From Burkholderiales bacterium (GTDB taxonomy: Bacteria; Pseudomonadota; Gammaproteobacteria; Burkholderiales; Burkholderiaceae_E), in NCBI GenBank assembly GCA_026399835.1, contig JAPLQE010000044.1, positions 1 through 64,000 on the forward strand: 64,000 nucleotides of DNA. Direction: 5' to 3'. This document shows positions 22,912 through 30,830 of this stretch, piece by piece. The notes under the pieces were generated by a model. It had not been told where the DNA came from and did no database searches. It saw only the letters and a list, made by a program, of their open reading frames with translations. A program made the position numbers and the translations under genes. Each line of letters opens with the position of its first letter. Position 1 is the first letter of the stretch.

Positions 22912-24837
22912 GTGCGTCCCACGGACATCCGCGATCCCGACCATTTCCACAAGGTCGTCGATTGCCAATGGGCCTGTCCGGCCCACACCCCGGTCCCGGA
23001 GTACATCCGGATGATCGCGTCGGGCCGCCACGCCGACGCCTACATGGTCAACTGGAAGTCGAACGTCTTCCCCGGGATCCTCGGGCGGACCTGCGACCGG
23101 CCCTGCGAGCCTGCGTGCCGCCGCGGCCGCGTCGAGGAGGCGAACCAGGCCGCGCCCGAGCCGGTCGCGATCTGCCGCTTGAAGCGCGTCGCCGCCGACC
23201 ACAAGGGCGACGTCACCGCGATGATGCCGCCGCCGGCCGCGTCGTCCAACGGACGGCGCATCGCCTGCGTCGGCGGCGGGCCCGCCTCGCTCACCGTCGC
23301 GCGCGACCTCGCGCCGCTCGGCTACCACGTCACGATCTTCGACCAGGAGCCGAAGATGGGCGGCTTCATCCGCTCGCAGATCCCGCGCTTCCGGCTGCCG
23401 GAGTCGGTGATCGACGAGGAGGTGGGCTGGGTCACGCGGCTGGGCGACGTGCGCTTCGTGCAGCGTCGCATCGACTCGCTCGAGGGGCTGCTCGCCGAAG
23501 GCTGGGACGCGGTCTTCATCGGCTCCGGCGCGCCCCGCGGCCGCGACCTCGACGTGCCCGGGCGCGCCGAGGCCGCAGCGAACATCCACATCGGCATCGA
23601 CTGGCTGAGCTCGGTGTCCTTCGGCCATGTCACGAGCGTCGGGCGCCGCGTGCTGGTGCTCGGCGGCGGCAACACCGCGATGGACTGCTGCCGCTCGGCC
23701 CGGCGCCTGGGCGGCGAGGACGTCAAGGTCGTGGTGCGCTCCGGCTTCGACGAGATGAAGGCCTCGCCCTGGGAGAAGGAGGACGCGATGCACGAAGGCA
23801 TCCCGATCCTCGACTACCGGGTGCCCAAGACGGTCGAGCATGTCGAGGGCCGACTGGTCGCGATGACCTTCGAGACGGTGAAGGCGGTCTGGTCGACCGA
23901 CGCGAACGGGCGCCGCTCGCGCTCGCTGGTGCCCACCGGCGAGCCCGACGAGCGCATCGAGTGCGACGACGTCCTGGTCGCCATCGGCCAGGAGAACGCC
24001 TTCCCGTGGATCGAGCGCGACACGGGCCTGGAGTTCGACCGCTGGGGGCTGCCGAAGCTCGACGCGACGACGCTGCAGTCGACGATCCCGAACGTGTTCT
24101 TCGGCGGCGACGCTGCGCTCGGCCCGAAGAACATCATCTGGGCGGTGGCGCACGGCCACGACGCGGCGATCTCGATCCACCGTCACCTCGACGGCGAGGA
24201 CGTGGCGAAGCGGCCCGCACCCGGCGTGACGCTCGTCTCGCAGAAGATGGGCATCCACGAGTGGGCGTACGACAACGACGTCGCCAACGACCTGCGCCAG
24301 AAGGTGCCGCTCGCCGCGGCCGAGCAGGCGCTGCGCAGCATCAAGATCGAGGTCGAGCTCGGCTTCGATGCGGCGACCGCCTACCGGGAGACGCAGCGCT
24401 GCCTGAACTGCGACGTGCAGACGGTGTTCACCGGCTCGCAGTGCATCGAGTGCGACGCCTGCGTCGACATCTGCCCGACCGACTGCATCACCTTCACCGC
24501 CGACGGCGAGGAGGCCGAGGTGCGTGGCCGGCTGAGCGCGCCGGCGCTGAACCTCGAGCAGGCGCTGTACGTGTCCGGCGCGCTCAAGACCGGGCGCGTG
24601 ATGGTCAAGGACGAGGACGTCTGCCTGCACTGCGGGCTGTGCGCCGAGCGCTGCCCGACCGGGGCCTGGGACATGCAGAAGTTCCTGCTGAACATGACGC
24701 ATGCGGGCGAGGTGCCCGGGCGGGCGGGCGCGGGCGTGAACCGCGCGCCGTACAAGGTGGCCGCGACATCGGCCGGTGGCGGCAAGGGCGGTGGCGGTGC
24801 CGTGCTGGCCGCGCCCGCGCAACGGAGGCACGCATGA
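22912..24837 (+). CDS. korC: GltD-like FAD/NAD(P) oxidoreductase with 4Fe-4S clusters, KorC-type, 641 aa
   Basis: A flavoprotein that links the adjacent 2-oxoacid oxidoreductase to NAD(P). It begins with a Cys-rich dicluster domain like glutamate synthase small subunit (Cys18, 22, 61, 65, 69). An FAD-binding motif (CVGGGPASL, about 118) and an NADP-binding motif (VLGGGNTAMD, about 247) follow. The C-terminus has two bacterial-ferredoxin 4Fe-4S motifs (CIECDACVDICPTDC and CLHCGLCAERCPTG, about 520-585). A GTG start at 22912 has a strong GGAGGAG ribosome site. It overlaps korA as ATGA. The organisation fits the three-subunit 2-oxoglutarate:NADP+ oxidoreductase known from Azoarcus evansii. The C-terminal Gly/Lys-rich tail is low complexity. 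Confidence 0.9.
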   Translation: MRPTDIRDPDHFHKVVDCQWACPAHTPVPEYIRMIASGRHADAYMVNWKSNVFPGILGRTCDRPCEPACRRGRVEEANQAAPEPVAICRLKRVAADHKGDVTAMMPPPAASSNGRRIACVGGGPASLTVARDLAPLGYHVTIFDQEPKMGGFIRSQIPRFRLPESVIDEEVGWVTRLGDVRFVQRRIDSLEGLLAEGWDAVFIGSGAPRGRDLDVPGRAEAAANIHIGIDWLSSVSFGHVTSVGRRVLVLGGGNTAMDCCRSARRLGGEDVKVVVRSGFDEMKASPWEKEDAMHEGIPILDYRVPKTVEHVEGRLVAMTFETVKAVWSTDANGRRSRSLVPTGEPDERIECDDVLVAIGQENAFPWIERDTGLEFDRWGLPKLDATTLQSTIPNVFFGGDAALGPKNIIWAVAHGHDAAISIHRHLDGEDVAKRPAPGVTLVSQKMGIHEWAYDNDVANDLRQKVPLAAAEQALRSIKIEVELGFDAATAYRETQRCLNCDVQTVFTGSQCIECDACVDICPTDCITFTADGEEAEVRGRLSAPALNLEQALYVSGALKTGRVMVKDEDVCLHCGLCAERCPTGAWDMQKFLLNMTHAGEVPGRAGAGVNRAPYKVAATSAGGGKGGGGAVLAAPAQRRHA

Positions 24838-26690
24838 ACGCGCCGATCAACGCGGGGCAGGTGCGACCGGCAGGCGCCGTGCGCCCGCTGGCCGCGGTCA
24901 ACGACTTCGTCGTGAAGTTCGCCAACGTCAACGGCTCGGGCTCGGCCTCGGCCAACGAGCTGTTCGCCCGCGCCATCCTGCGCATGGGCGTGCCGGTCAG
25001 CCCGCGCAACATCTTCCCCTCCAACATCCAGGGGCTGCCGACCTGGTACGAAGTGCGGGTCTCCGAGAAGGGCTGGCTCGGCCGGCGCGGCGGCGTCGAC
25101 ATGATGGTCGCGATGAACCCGCAGACCTGGGAGCGCGACGTCAAGGAGATCGAGCCCGGCGGCTACCTGTTCTACGACTCGACGAAGTTCCTGCCGCCCG
25201 AGCGCTTCCGCGACGACGTGATCGCGATCGGCATGCCGCTCACCGAGATCTGCAACGCCACCTACGGCGAGTCGCGCGAGCGGCAGCTGATGAAGAACAT
25301 CGTCTGCCTGGGCGCGCTGTCGGTGCTGCTCGGCATCGAGTCGGCGGTGATCGAGCAGCTCTTCGGCGAGCAGTACAAGGGCAAGGAGCGGCTGCTCGAC
25401 TCCAACGTGAAGGCCCTGCACCTGGGCCGCGACTACGCGACCCAGTGCCTCGAGTCGATCGGCCTGCGCATCGAGCGGCGCGACGCGGTCGGCGACCGCA
25501 TCTTCATGGAGGGCAACGCGGCGGCGGCGCTCGGCGCGGTGTACGGCGGCGCGAGCGTCTGCGCCTGGTACCCGATCACGCCGAGCTCCTCGGTGGCCGA
25601 GGCGTTCACCGCGTGGTGCAAGAAGTTCCGCATCGACCCCGAGACCGGGCGCTCGCGCGTGGCGATCGTGCAGGCCGAGGACGAGCTCGCCTCGATCGGC
25701 ATGGTGGTCGGCGCCGGCTGGAACGGCGCGCGCGCGTTCACCGCCACCAGCGGCCCGGGCATCTCGCTGATGACCGAGTTCATCGGCCTGGCCTACTTCG
25801 CCGAGATCCCGGTGACCATCGTCAACGTGCAGCGCGGCGGGCCGTCCACCGGCATGCCGACACGCACCCAGCAGGCCGACCTGATCGCCTGCGCGTACGC
25901 CTCGCACGGCGACACCAAGCACGTGCTGCTGCTGCCCGAGGATCCGACCGAGTGCTTCGAGCACACGGCCGCGGCGCTCGACCTGGCCGACCGGCTGCAG
26001 ACCCCGGTGTTCGTGATGACCGACCTCGACATCGGCATGAACACGCGGCTGTGCCGGCCGCTCGCCTGGGACGACACCAAGCGCATGGACCGCGGCAAGG
26101 TGATGGACTTCGACATGCTCGAGTCCGGCCGCGACTTCGGCCGCTATCTGGACGTCGACGGCGACGGCATCCCGTTCCGCACCTACCCCGGCACGCATCC
26201 GACCAAGGGCGCCTACTTCACGCGCGGCACCACCCGCAATCCGTACGCGAAGTACAGCGAGACCGGGCAGGACTACGTCTACAACATGGAGCGGCTGCTG
26301 CGGAAGTTCGACACCGCGAAGTCGCTGGTTCCCCAGCCCGTGGTGAAGAAGGCCCGCAAGAAGGCCGCGCTCGGCGCGATCTACTTCGGCTCGACCAGCC
26401 CCGCGATGGACGAGGCGCTCGAGGTGCTCGACGAGCACGGCGTGGCGCTCGACACGATGCGGCTGCGGGCCTTCCCCTTCCCCGACTCGGTGAAGGCCTT
26501 CATCGACGCGCACGAGACGGTCTTCGTGGTCGAGCAGAACCGTGACGCGCAGATGAAGTCGATGCTCGTCAACGAGCTGCAGGTCGACCCGCAGCGGCTG
26601 GTGTCGGTGCTGCACTACGACGGCACGCCGATCACCGCGCGCTTCATCATCGGACGCATCACCGCGGCGACCACCCGGAGCGCCTCATGA
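24834..26690 (+). CDS. korA: 2-oxoacid:acceptor oxidoreductase, fused gamma-alpha subunit, 618 aa
   Basis: The large subunit of a thiamine-diphosphate, iron-sulfur 2-oxoacid oxidoreductase, most likely acting on 2-oxoglutarate (CoA-dependent, giving succinyl-CoA and reduced ferredoxin or NADPH). A gamma domain occupies about 20-200 (GSGSASANELFARAI). The alpha pyrimidine-binding domain starts near 240 (AWYPITPSSSVAEAF) with ATSGPGISLMTEF near 303. The C-terminal transketolase-like domain follows to the end (IYFGSTSPAMDEA, VVEQNRDAQMKSML). The gamma-alpha fusion is typical of the KorA group. ATGA overlaps tie it to korC and korB. Confidence 0.92.
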   Translation: MNAPINAGQVRPAGAVRPLAAVNDFVVKFANVNGSGSASANELFARAILRMGVPVSPRNIFPSNIQGLPTWYEVRVSEKGWLGRRGGVDMMVAMNPQTWERDVKEIEPGGYLFYDSTKFLPPERFRDDVIAIGMPLTEICNATYGESRERQLMKNIVCLGALSVLLGIESAVIEQLFGEQYKGKERLLDSNVKALHLGRDYATQCLESIGLRIERRDAVGDRIFMEGNAAAALGAVYGGASVCAWYPITPSSSVAEAFTAWCKKFRIDPETGRSRVAIVQAEDELASIGMVVGAGWNGARAFTATSGPGISLMTEFIGLAYFAEIPVTIVNVQRGGPSTGMPTRTQQADLIACAYASHGDTKHVLLLPEDPTECFEHTAAALDLADRLQTPVFVMTDLDIGMNTRLCRPLAWDDTKRMDRGKVMDFDMLESGRDFGRYLDVDGDGIPFRTYPGTHPTKGAYFTRGTTRNPYAKYSETGQDYVYNMERLLRKFDTAKSLVPQPVVKKARKKAALGAIYFGSTSPAMDEALEVLDEHGVALDTMRLRAFPFPDSVKAFIDAHETVFVVEQNRDAQMKSMLVNELQVDPQRLVSVLHYDGTPITARFIIGRITAATTRSAS

Positions 26691-27742
26691 CCTATCTCGC
26701 CAAGCCCCGCCTGCACCATCCCACGCTCGCGCGCAACAAGGTCGGCTACCTGCGCCGCGACTACGAGGGCGCGATCTCGACGCTGTGTGCCGGCTGCGGC
26801 CACGACTCGATCTCGGCCGCGCTGGTGCAGGCCTGCTGGGAGCTCGACATCGAGCCGCACCGCGTCGCCAAGCTCTCCGGCATCGGCTGCTCGAGCAAGA
26901 CGCCCGACTACTTCCTCGGCAACTCGCACGGCTTCAACACCGTGCACGGCCGCATGCCCTCGGTGCTGACCGGTGCGAACCTCGCCAACCGCGAGCTGCT
27001 GTACCTCGGCGTGTCCGGCGACGGCGACTCGGCCTCGATCGGCCTCGGGCAGTTCGCGCACGTCATGCGGCGCGGCGTCGACATGGTCTACATCGTCGAG
27101 AACAACGGCGTGTACGGCCTGACCAAGGGGCAGTTCTCGGCGACCGCCGACCAGGGGTCCAAGTCCAAGCGCGGCATCGTCAACTCGGATGCGCCGATCG
27201 ACATGGTCTCGCTCGCGCTGCAGCTCGGCGCCACCTACGTCGCGCGCGGCTTCTCCGGCGACAAGGCGCAGCTCGTGCCGCTGATCAAGGGCGCGATCGA
27301 GCACCGCGGCGCGGCCTTCATCGACGTGGTGAGCCCCTGCGTGGCGTTCAACAACCATGCGGGCAGCACCAAGAGCTACGAGTACGTGCGGGCGCACAAC
27401 GAGGCGGTCAACCGCATCGACTTCATCGACCTCGCCGAGGAGGTCAAGGCCGAGGCGGCGCCGGGCGGCTACGTCGACGTGCCGCAGGCCGACGGCTCGA
27501 TGATGCGGCTGCGCCGGATCGCCGAGGGCTACGACCCGACCGACCGCGTCGGCGCGATGAACTACATCGCGCAGCACCAGGCGCGCGGCGAGGTGGTGAC
27601 CGGGCTGCTGTACGTCGACCCGCATCCGGTGGACATGCACGCGCACCTGAACACCACCGGCACGCCGTTCAACCGGCTCGGCGAGGCCGAGCTGATCCCG
27701 GGCGCGGGCGCGCTCGAGGGCGTGAACCGCTCGCTGCGCTAG
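26687..27742 (+). CDS. korB: 2-oxoacid:acceptor oxidoreductase, beta (TPP-binding) subunit, 351 aa
   Basis: The thiamine-diphosphate-binding subunit of the oxidoreductase. It has the LCAGCGHDSI motif (about 35-44), the GIGCSSKTPDYF segment, the TPP/Mg motif GDGDSASIGLGQ at about 111-122 completed by ENNGVYGLTKGQ near 137-148, and CVAFNNHAG near 221. In 2-oxoglutarate-type enzymes the beta subunit lacks the C-terminal extension found in pyruvate enzymes, as here. The stop codon shares CTAG with the convergent MFS gene. It completes the korCAB operon, translationally coupled throughout. Confidence 0.93.
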   Translation: MTYLAKPRLHHPTLARNKVGYLRRDYEGAISTLCAGCGHDSISAALVQACWELDIEPHRVAKLSGIGCSSKTPDYFLGNSHGFNTVHGRMPSVLTGANLANRELLYLGVSGDGDSASIGLGQFAHVMRRGVDMVYIVENNGVYGLTKGQFSATADQGSKSKRGIVNSDAPIDMVSLALQLGATYVARGFSGDKAQLVPLIKGAIEHRGAAFIDVVSPCVAFNNHAGSTKSYEYVRAHNEAVNRIDFIDLAEEVKAEAAPGGYVDVPQADGSMMRLRRIAEGYDPTDRVGAMNYIAQHQARGEVVTGLLYVDPHPVDMHAHLNTTGTPFNRLGEAELIPGAGALEGVNRSLR

Positions 27743-28998
27743 GTGTGCCCGGTCCGACCGCCGTCGCCCGGGTCCAAGCGGTCGCGCTGCGCGAGGCTCG
27801 GGAAGAGCCGCATCCACAGGCCGACCACCGCGAGCGTGCCGAGGCCGCCGAGCACCACCGCCGCAACCGGCCCGAGCCAGGCTGCCACGACCCCGGACTC
27901 GAACTCGCCGATCTGGTTGGACGCGCCGATGAACACCGAGTTGACCGCACCGACGCGTCCGCGCATGTCGTCGGGCGTCTCGAGCTGGACGATCGACATG
28001 CGGATCACGACGCTCACCATGTCGCCCGCCCCCAGCATCACCAGCGCGGCGAACGACAGCGGCAGCGACGTGGACAGGCCGAACACCACGGTGGCCGCGC
28101 CGAACACCGCCACCGCGCCGAACAGCAGCGGCCCGATGCGGCGGTCGAGCGGCCGGCGGGACAGCCACAGCGCGACCGCGAGCGCACCCACCGCGGGCGC
28201 CGAGCGAAGCAGCCCCAGCCCCCACGGACCGGTGAGCAGGATGTCGCGCGCGTAGATCGGCAGCAGCGCGGTCGCGCCACCGAGCAGCACGGCGACCATG
28301 TCGAGCGAGATCGCGCCGAGCAGCGCCGGTCGCGAGCGGATGAAGCCGATGCCGGCGAACAGGTACGCGCGGGTGATCTCGGGGCGCGGCGCATCGGCGT
28401 CGCGCCGCTCGGGGACACGCAGCGCCATCAGGCCCGACAGCAGGTACATGACGCCCGCGACCGCGTAGGTCGCCTGCGCGCCGGCGACGTAGAGGAACCC
28501 GCCGAGCGCGGGTCCGCCGATGGTGGCGGCCTGGTGGGCTGAGCTCGCGATCGCGACCGCCCGCGACAGCATCGAGGCCGGCACCAGCGTCGGCAGCAAC
28601 GACTGGGCAGCCGGCATCTCGAAGGCGCGGGTGGCACCCAGCACGAACACGAACGCGAACAGCGCCTCGCGGCTCGCCCAGCCGCCGACGATGGCGGCGG
28701 CCAGCGCGAGCGTCGCCGCCCCCTGCAGCAGGCGGCATCCGGCGAGGATCAGCCGCCGATCCCGGCGGTCGACGATCGGGCCGACCACGAACAGCAGCAG
28801 GACGCTCGGCAGGAACTGCACGAGACCGACCAGGCCGAGGTCGAGCGCGCTGCCGGTCAGCTCGTACATCTGCCAGCCGACGGCGACCACCTGGATCTGC
28901 GCGGCCAGGGTCGCGGCGAGGCGCGACAGCCAGTAGATGCGGTACGCCGGCAGCGACAGCGGGCCGGGGTCCGGGGCGGCCGCTCGGACGGGGCGCAT
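27739..28998 (-). CDS. MFS transporter, EntS/MFS_3 type, 419 aa
   Basis: A 12-helix major facilitator exporter similar to enterobactin exporter EntS and other MFS_3 drug/siderophore exporters. Visible marks are the N-terminal YRIYWLSRLAATLAAQIQ, the loop GPIVDRRDRRLIL between helices 2 and 3 (motif A-like), and the cytoplasmic DMVSVVIRMSIVQLETPDDMRGRVGAVNS segment in the C-half that is characteristic of this group. The start at 28998 follows the pattern MRPVRAAAPDPGPLSLP. It is downstream of the LysR gene (31 bases, with a hairpin between) and may be its regulated partner. Substrate unknown. Confidence 0.88.
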   Translation of the reverse strand: MRPVRAAAPDPGPLSLPAYRIYWLSRLAATLAAQIQVVAVGWQMYELTGSALDLGLVGLVQFLPSVLLLFVVGPIVDRRDRRLILAGCRLLQGAATLALAAAIVGGWASREALFAFVFVLGATRAFEMPAAQSLLPTLVPASMLSRAVAIASSAHQAATIGGPALGGFLYVAGAQATYAVAGVMYLLSGLMALRVPERRDADAPRPEITRAYLFAGIGFIRSRPALLGAISLDMVAVLLGGATALLPIYARDILLTGPWGLGLLRSAPAVGALAVALWLSRRPLDRRIGPLLFGAVAVFGAATVVFGLSTSLPLSFAALVMLGAGDMVSVVIRMSIVQLETPDDMRGRVGAVNSVFIGASNQIGEFESGVVAAWLGPVAAVVLGGLGTLAVVGLWMRLFPSLAQRDRLDPGDGGRTGHT

Positions 28999-29011
28999 GC
29001 CGGCGATGATA

Positions 29012-29028
29012 CGCGGCGGCCCGCCGCG
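29012..29028. terminator. GC hairpin after the LysR stop codon
   Basis: CGCGGCGG at 29012-29019 is complementary to CCGCCGCG at 29021-29028. It lies between the LysR stop and the MFS start on the minus strand. No T-run follows, so it is more likely an attenuating or mRNA-stabilising hairpin than a full terminator. It could lower MFS expression relative to LysR. Confidence 0.35.
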
Positions 29029-29029
29029 G

Positions 29030-30079
29030 TCAGGCCGGCGGCGGGACCACCCCCGCCTCATCGCCCGGCGGCTCGAAGGCCTCGCGCGCCGCGTCGCTCA
29101 CCGCGCGCCGCAGCCACGCGTGGGCCGGCCGGGCAACGCTGCGCCGATGCCACAGCTGGTCGACGTGGACGATCGGCAGGTCCATCGGCAGCGCCCGCAT
29201 CACGAGCCCCGGCGCGATGCCGGCGGTCGGCACGAAGCGCTCGGGCAGCACGGTCAGCAGGTCGGTCGAGGCGACCACCTGGCCGGCGGTGAAGAACTGG
29301 TTCACCGTCAGCACCACCCGCCGTCGCCGGCCGATCGCGGCGAGCGACTCGTCGACGAAGCCGAACGGGCGGCCCGAGAAGCTGACGAGCAGGTGACGCG
29401 CGGCGCAGTACCGGTCGAGGTCGAGCGGCCCGGCGGCCAGCGGATGACCGGCTCGCATCACGCAGACGTAGCGGCTGTCGTACAGGCGCCCGTGCTCGAT
29501 CGGCTCGGGCCCGCCCTCCTGCATCGACGCCATGTCGATCGCCGCGACCGCAGCCGGGAAGTAGCCGATCGCCAGGTCCAGCTCTCCCGAGGACAGCAGG
29601 CCGCGAGGGTCGCGGGTGAGGAGCGGCCGCACCCGCAGCGACAGGCCGGGCGCGTCGGCCTCGAGCCGCCGCACCAGCGGGGGCATCAGCAGTGCGGCCG
29701 TCGCATCGGCCATGGCCAGCACGAAGCTCTCGCGCGAGCCGGCCGCGTCGAACTCGCCGGTCTGCATCGCCGAGCGCAGCGTGTCGAGCGCGGCCCGCAC
29801 CGCAGGCCACAGCTCGAGCGCCCGCGGCGTGGGCTGCACGCCATAGCCGGCGCGCACCACCAGCTCGTCGTGCAGCGCGTCGCGCAGCCGCCTGAGCGCA
29901 TTGCTGACCGCCGGCTGCGTCATCGCCAGGTGGGCGCCGGCGCGGGTCAGGTTGCGCTCGGCCATCACTTCGTCGAAGACGCGCAACAGGTTCAGGTCGA
30001 GCGTCCGGAAGTTCACCGAGACCGGCGGCCGGGTGTCGGGGACGGACGGTCGACCCGCGAGGATGAATGGCTTGTCCAT
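29030..30079 (-). CDS. LysR family transcriptional regulator (NahR/NodD-like), 349 aa
   Basis: A LysR-type DNA-binding regulator. The winged helix-turn-helix is at about 25-83 (NLLRVFDEVMAERNLTRAGAHLAMTQPAVSNALRRLR, here split by function: AERNLTRAG scaffold and TQPAVSNALRR recognition helix). The effector domain fills the rest, with aromatic-acid-regulator-like features. The ATG at 30079 is used; an in-frame GTG at 30016 (VNFRTLDL) is an alternative that gives a more usual N-terminus. Two LTTR-type dyads lie directly upstream (30085-30122), overlapping its predicted promoter, which suggests autoregulation and control of the divergent 81-aa gene. The MFS exporter follows on the same strand. 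Confidence 0.9.
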   Translation of the reverse strand: MDKPFILAGRPSVPDTRPPVSVNFRTLDLNLLRVFDEVMAERNLTRAGAHLAMTQPAVSNALRRLRDALHDELVVRAGYGVQPTPRALELWPAVRAALDTLRSAMQTGEFDAAGSRESFVLAMADATAALLMPPLVRRLEADAPGLSLRVRPLLTRDPRGLLSSGELDLAIGYFPAAVAAIDMASMQEGGPEPIEHGRLYDSRYVCVMRAGHPLAAGPLDLDRYCAARHLLVSFSGRPFGFVDESLAAIGRRRRVVLTVNQFFTAGQVVASTDLLTVLPERFVPTAGIAPGLVMRALPMDLPIVHVDQLWHRRSVARPAHAWLRRAVSDAAREAFEPPGDEAGVVPPPA

Positions 30080-30084
30080 TCAAT

Positions 30085-30122
30085 CATTCTAATGGCGAAT
30101 GGTATGGATTCCGAACATCCAT
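30085..30122. promoter_or_regulatory. Tandem LysR-type operator dyads (T-N11-A)
   Basis: Two inverted repeats with a 7-base spacer stand side by side. They are CATTC-N7-GAATG at 30085-30101, containing ATTC-N7-GAAT, and ATGGAT-N7-ATCCAT at 30104-30122. Their centres are 20 bases apart, two helical turns. The stretch is markedly AT-rich against its surroundings. A possible minus-strand -10 (TAGAAT, 30092-30087) for the LysR gene overlaps the first dyad, and a poor -35 match (TTCGGA, 17-base spacing) overlaps the second. Confidence 0.6.
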
Positions 30123-30200
30123 TGGAAAAGATTGCTGCGCTGCCGCATCGTGACTGCGTGGTCACCCGATTGCGGGCGACCCGACCCAGGAGCACCGAAC

Positions 30201-30446
30201 ATGACGACGATCCATATGGCCCCCGGCGCGAACGTGATCACCGGCACCACCCACGGCGGCATCGACCGGATGACCACCGGCGTGGCCCTGCTCTCCCGAC
30301 TGGTCGCGGTCGGCATCCGCGGTCTGGACGTCTGGCGCGAAGCCCGCATCGACGCGCACAACGCGGCCGCGATGGTCGAGCTGGCCGCGCACGACCCGCG
30401 CGTGCTCGCCGAGCTGCGCGCCGCGCAGGACCGCGGGCACGATTGA
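30201..30446 (+). CDS. Small hypothetical protein, 81 aa
   Basis: A short soluble protein that I do not recognise. The N-terminal third is Thr/Gly/Met-rich (MTTIHMAPGANV). The C-terminal half is strongly helical and charged (GLDVWREARIDAHNAA, then LAELRAAQDRG), with heptad-like spacing. The ATG at 30201 has AGGAG 9 bases upstream, and codon composition is typical of real genes here. The frame is open to an ATG at 30099, but that part crosses the operator region and is unlikely to be translated. It is divergent from the LysR regulator and so a likely target. A GC hairpin (CCGGCC/GGCCGG, 30455-30473) follows the stop. Confidence 0.6.
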   Translation: MTTIHMAPGANVITGTTHGGIDRMTTGVALLSRLVAVGIRGLDVWREARIDAHNAAAMVELAAHDPRVLAELRAAQDRGHD

Positions 30447-30830
30447 TCGGATCACCGGCCCGGCCTCGGCCGGCGCTGGGATACATGGGGGTCCGGCCAG
30501 GACGGCGGGCCCTCGGCAAGACCTCGACGCCTCGCTCGACCCGGCCACAGCGCCAAGTGCTTGGGGGTGAATACCTCTGAACAGCGGCACATCCGGAAGC
30601 AGTGAGCGCTCGCATCCGGATTGATCGACCCCTCCCAGCCGGCGCCGATCAGGGCCTCTGCGCGTGCGCTGCGGCCGCCGGATGGCGAGGCCGACGGGGA
30701 CAGCGGTCGCACGGCGTGCAACCGGCACGCTCCGGAAACGGCGGCGAGGCGCGCGCACCCACGCATCCGGCCGTGTCGGTCCGACCCATTCGGCAAGGAC
30801 CTTGTCGCGGGTTGGTCATACAATTGCGGC
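30447..30830. other. 384-base intergenic region upstream of the GntR gene
   Basis: No credible gene is seen. It begins with a hairpin (30455-30473) that may end the 81-aa gene's transcript. The motif CATCCGG recurs at about 30590, 30613 and 30767. The last 12 bases contain the -10-like TACAAT of the GntR gene. Open frames that cross it are Arg/Pro-rich and lack ribosome sites. Confidence 0.55.
30819..30824 (+). promoter_or_regulatory. Candidate -10 box giving a leaderless GntR transcript
   Basis: TACAAT (one mismatch to TATAAT, and preceded by a GTTGGTCA stretch) ends 6 bases before the GntR ATG at 30831. A transcript from it would start at about the A of the ATG. There is no Shine-Dalgarno before this ATG. 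No good -35 is seen 17 bases upstream (AGGACC), so confidence is limited. Confidence 0.4.

Noticed and set aside
21292-24831. A minus-strand open frame of 1179 codons through trkH and opposite korC
   Set aside because: Only the trkH part has membrane-protein sequence and a ribosome site. The remainder is antisense to korC.
22794-26690. A plus-strand open frame of 1298 codons spanning korC and korA
   Set aside because: The first 680 codons run out of frame through korC with shadow composition. The real gene starts at the ATG at 24834.
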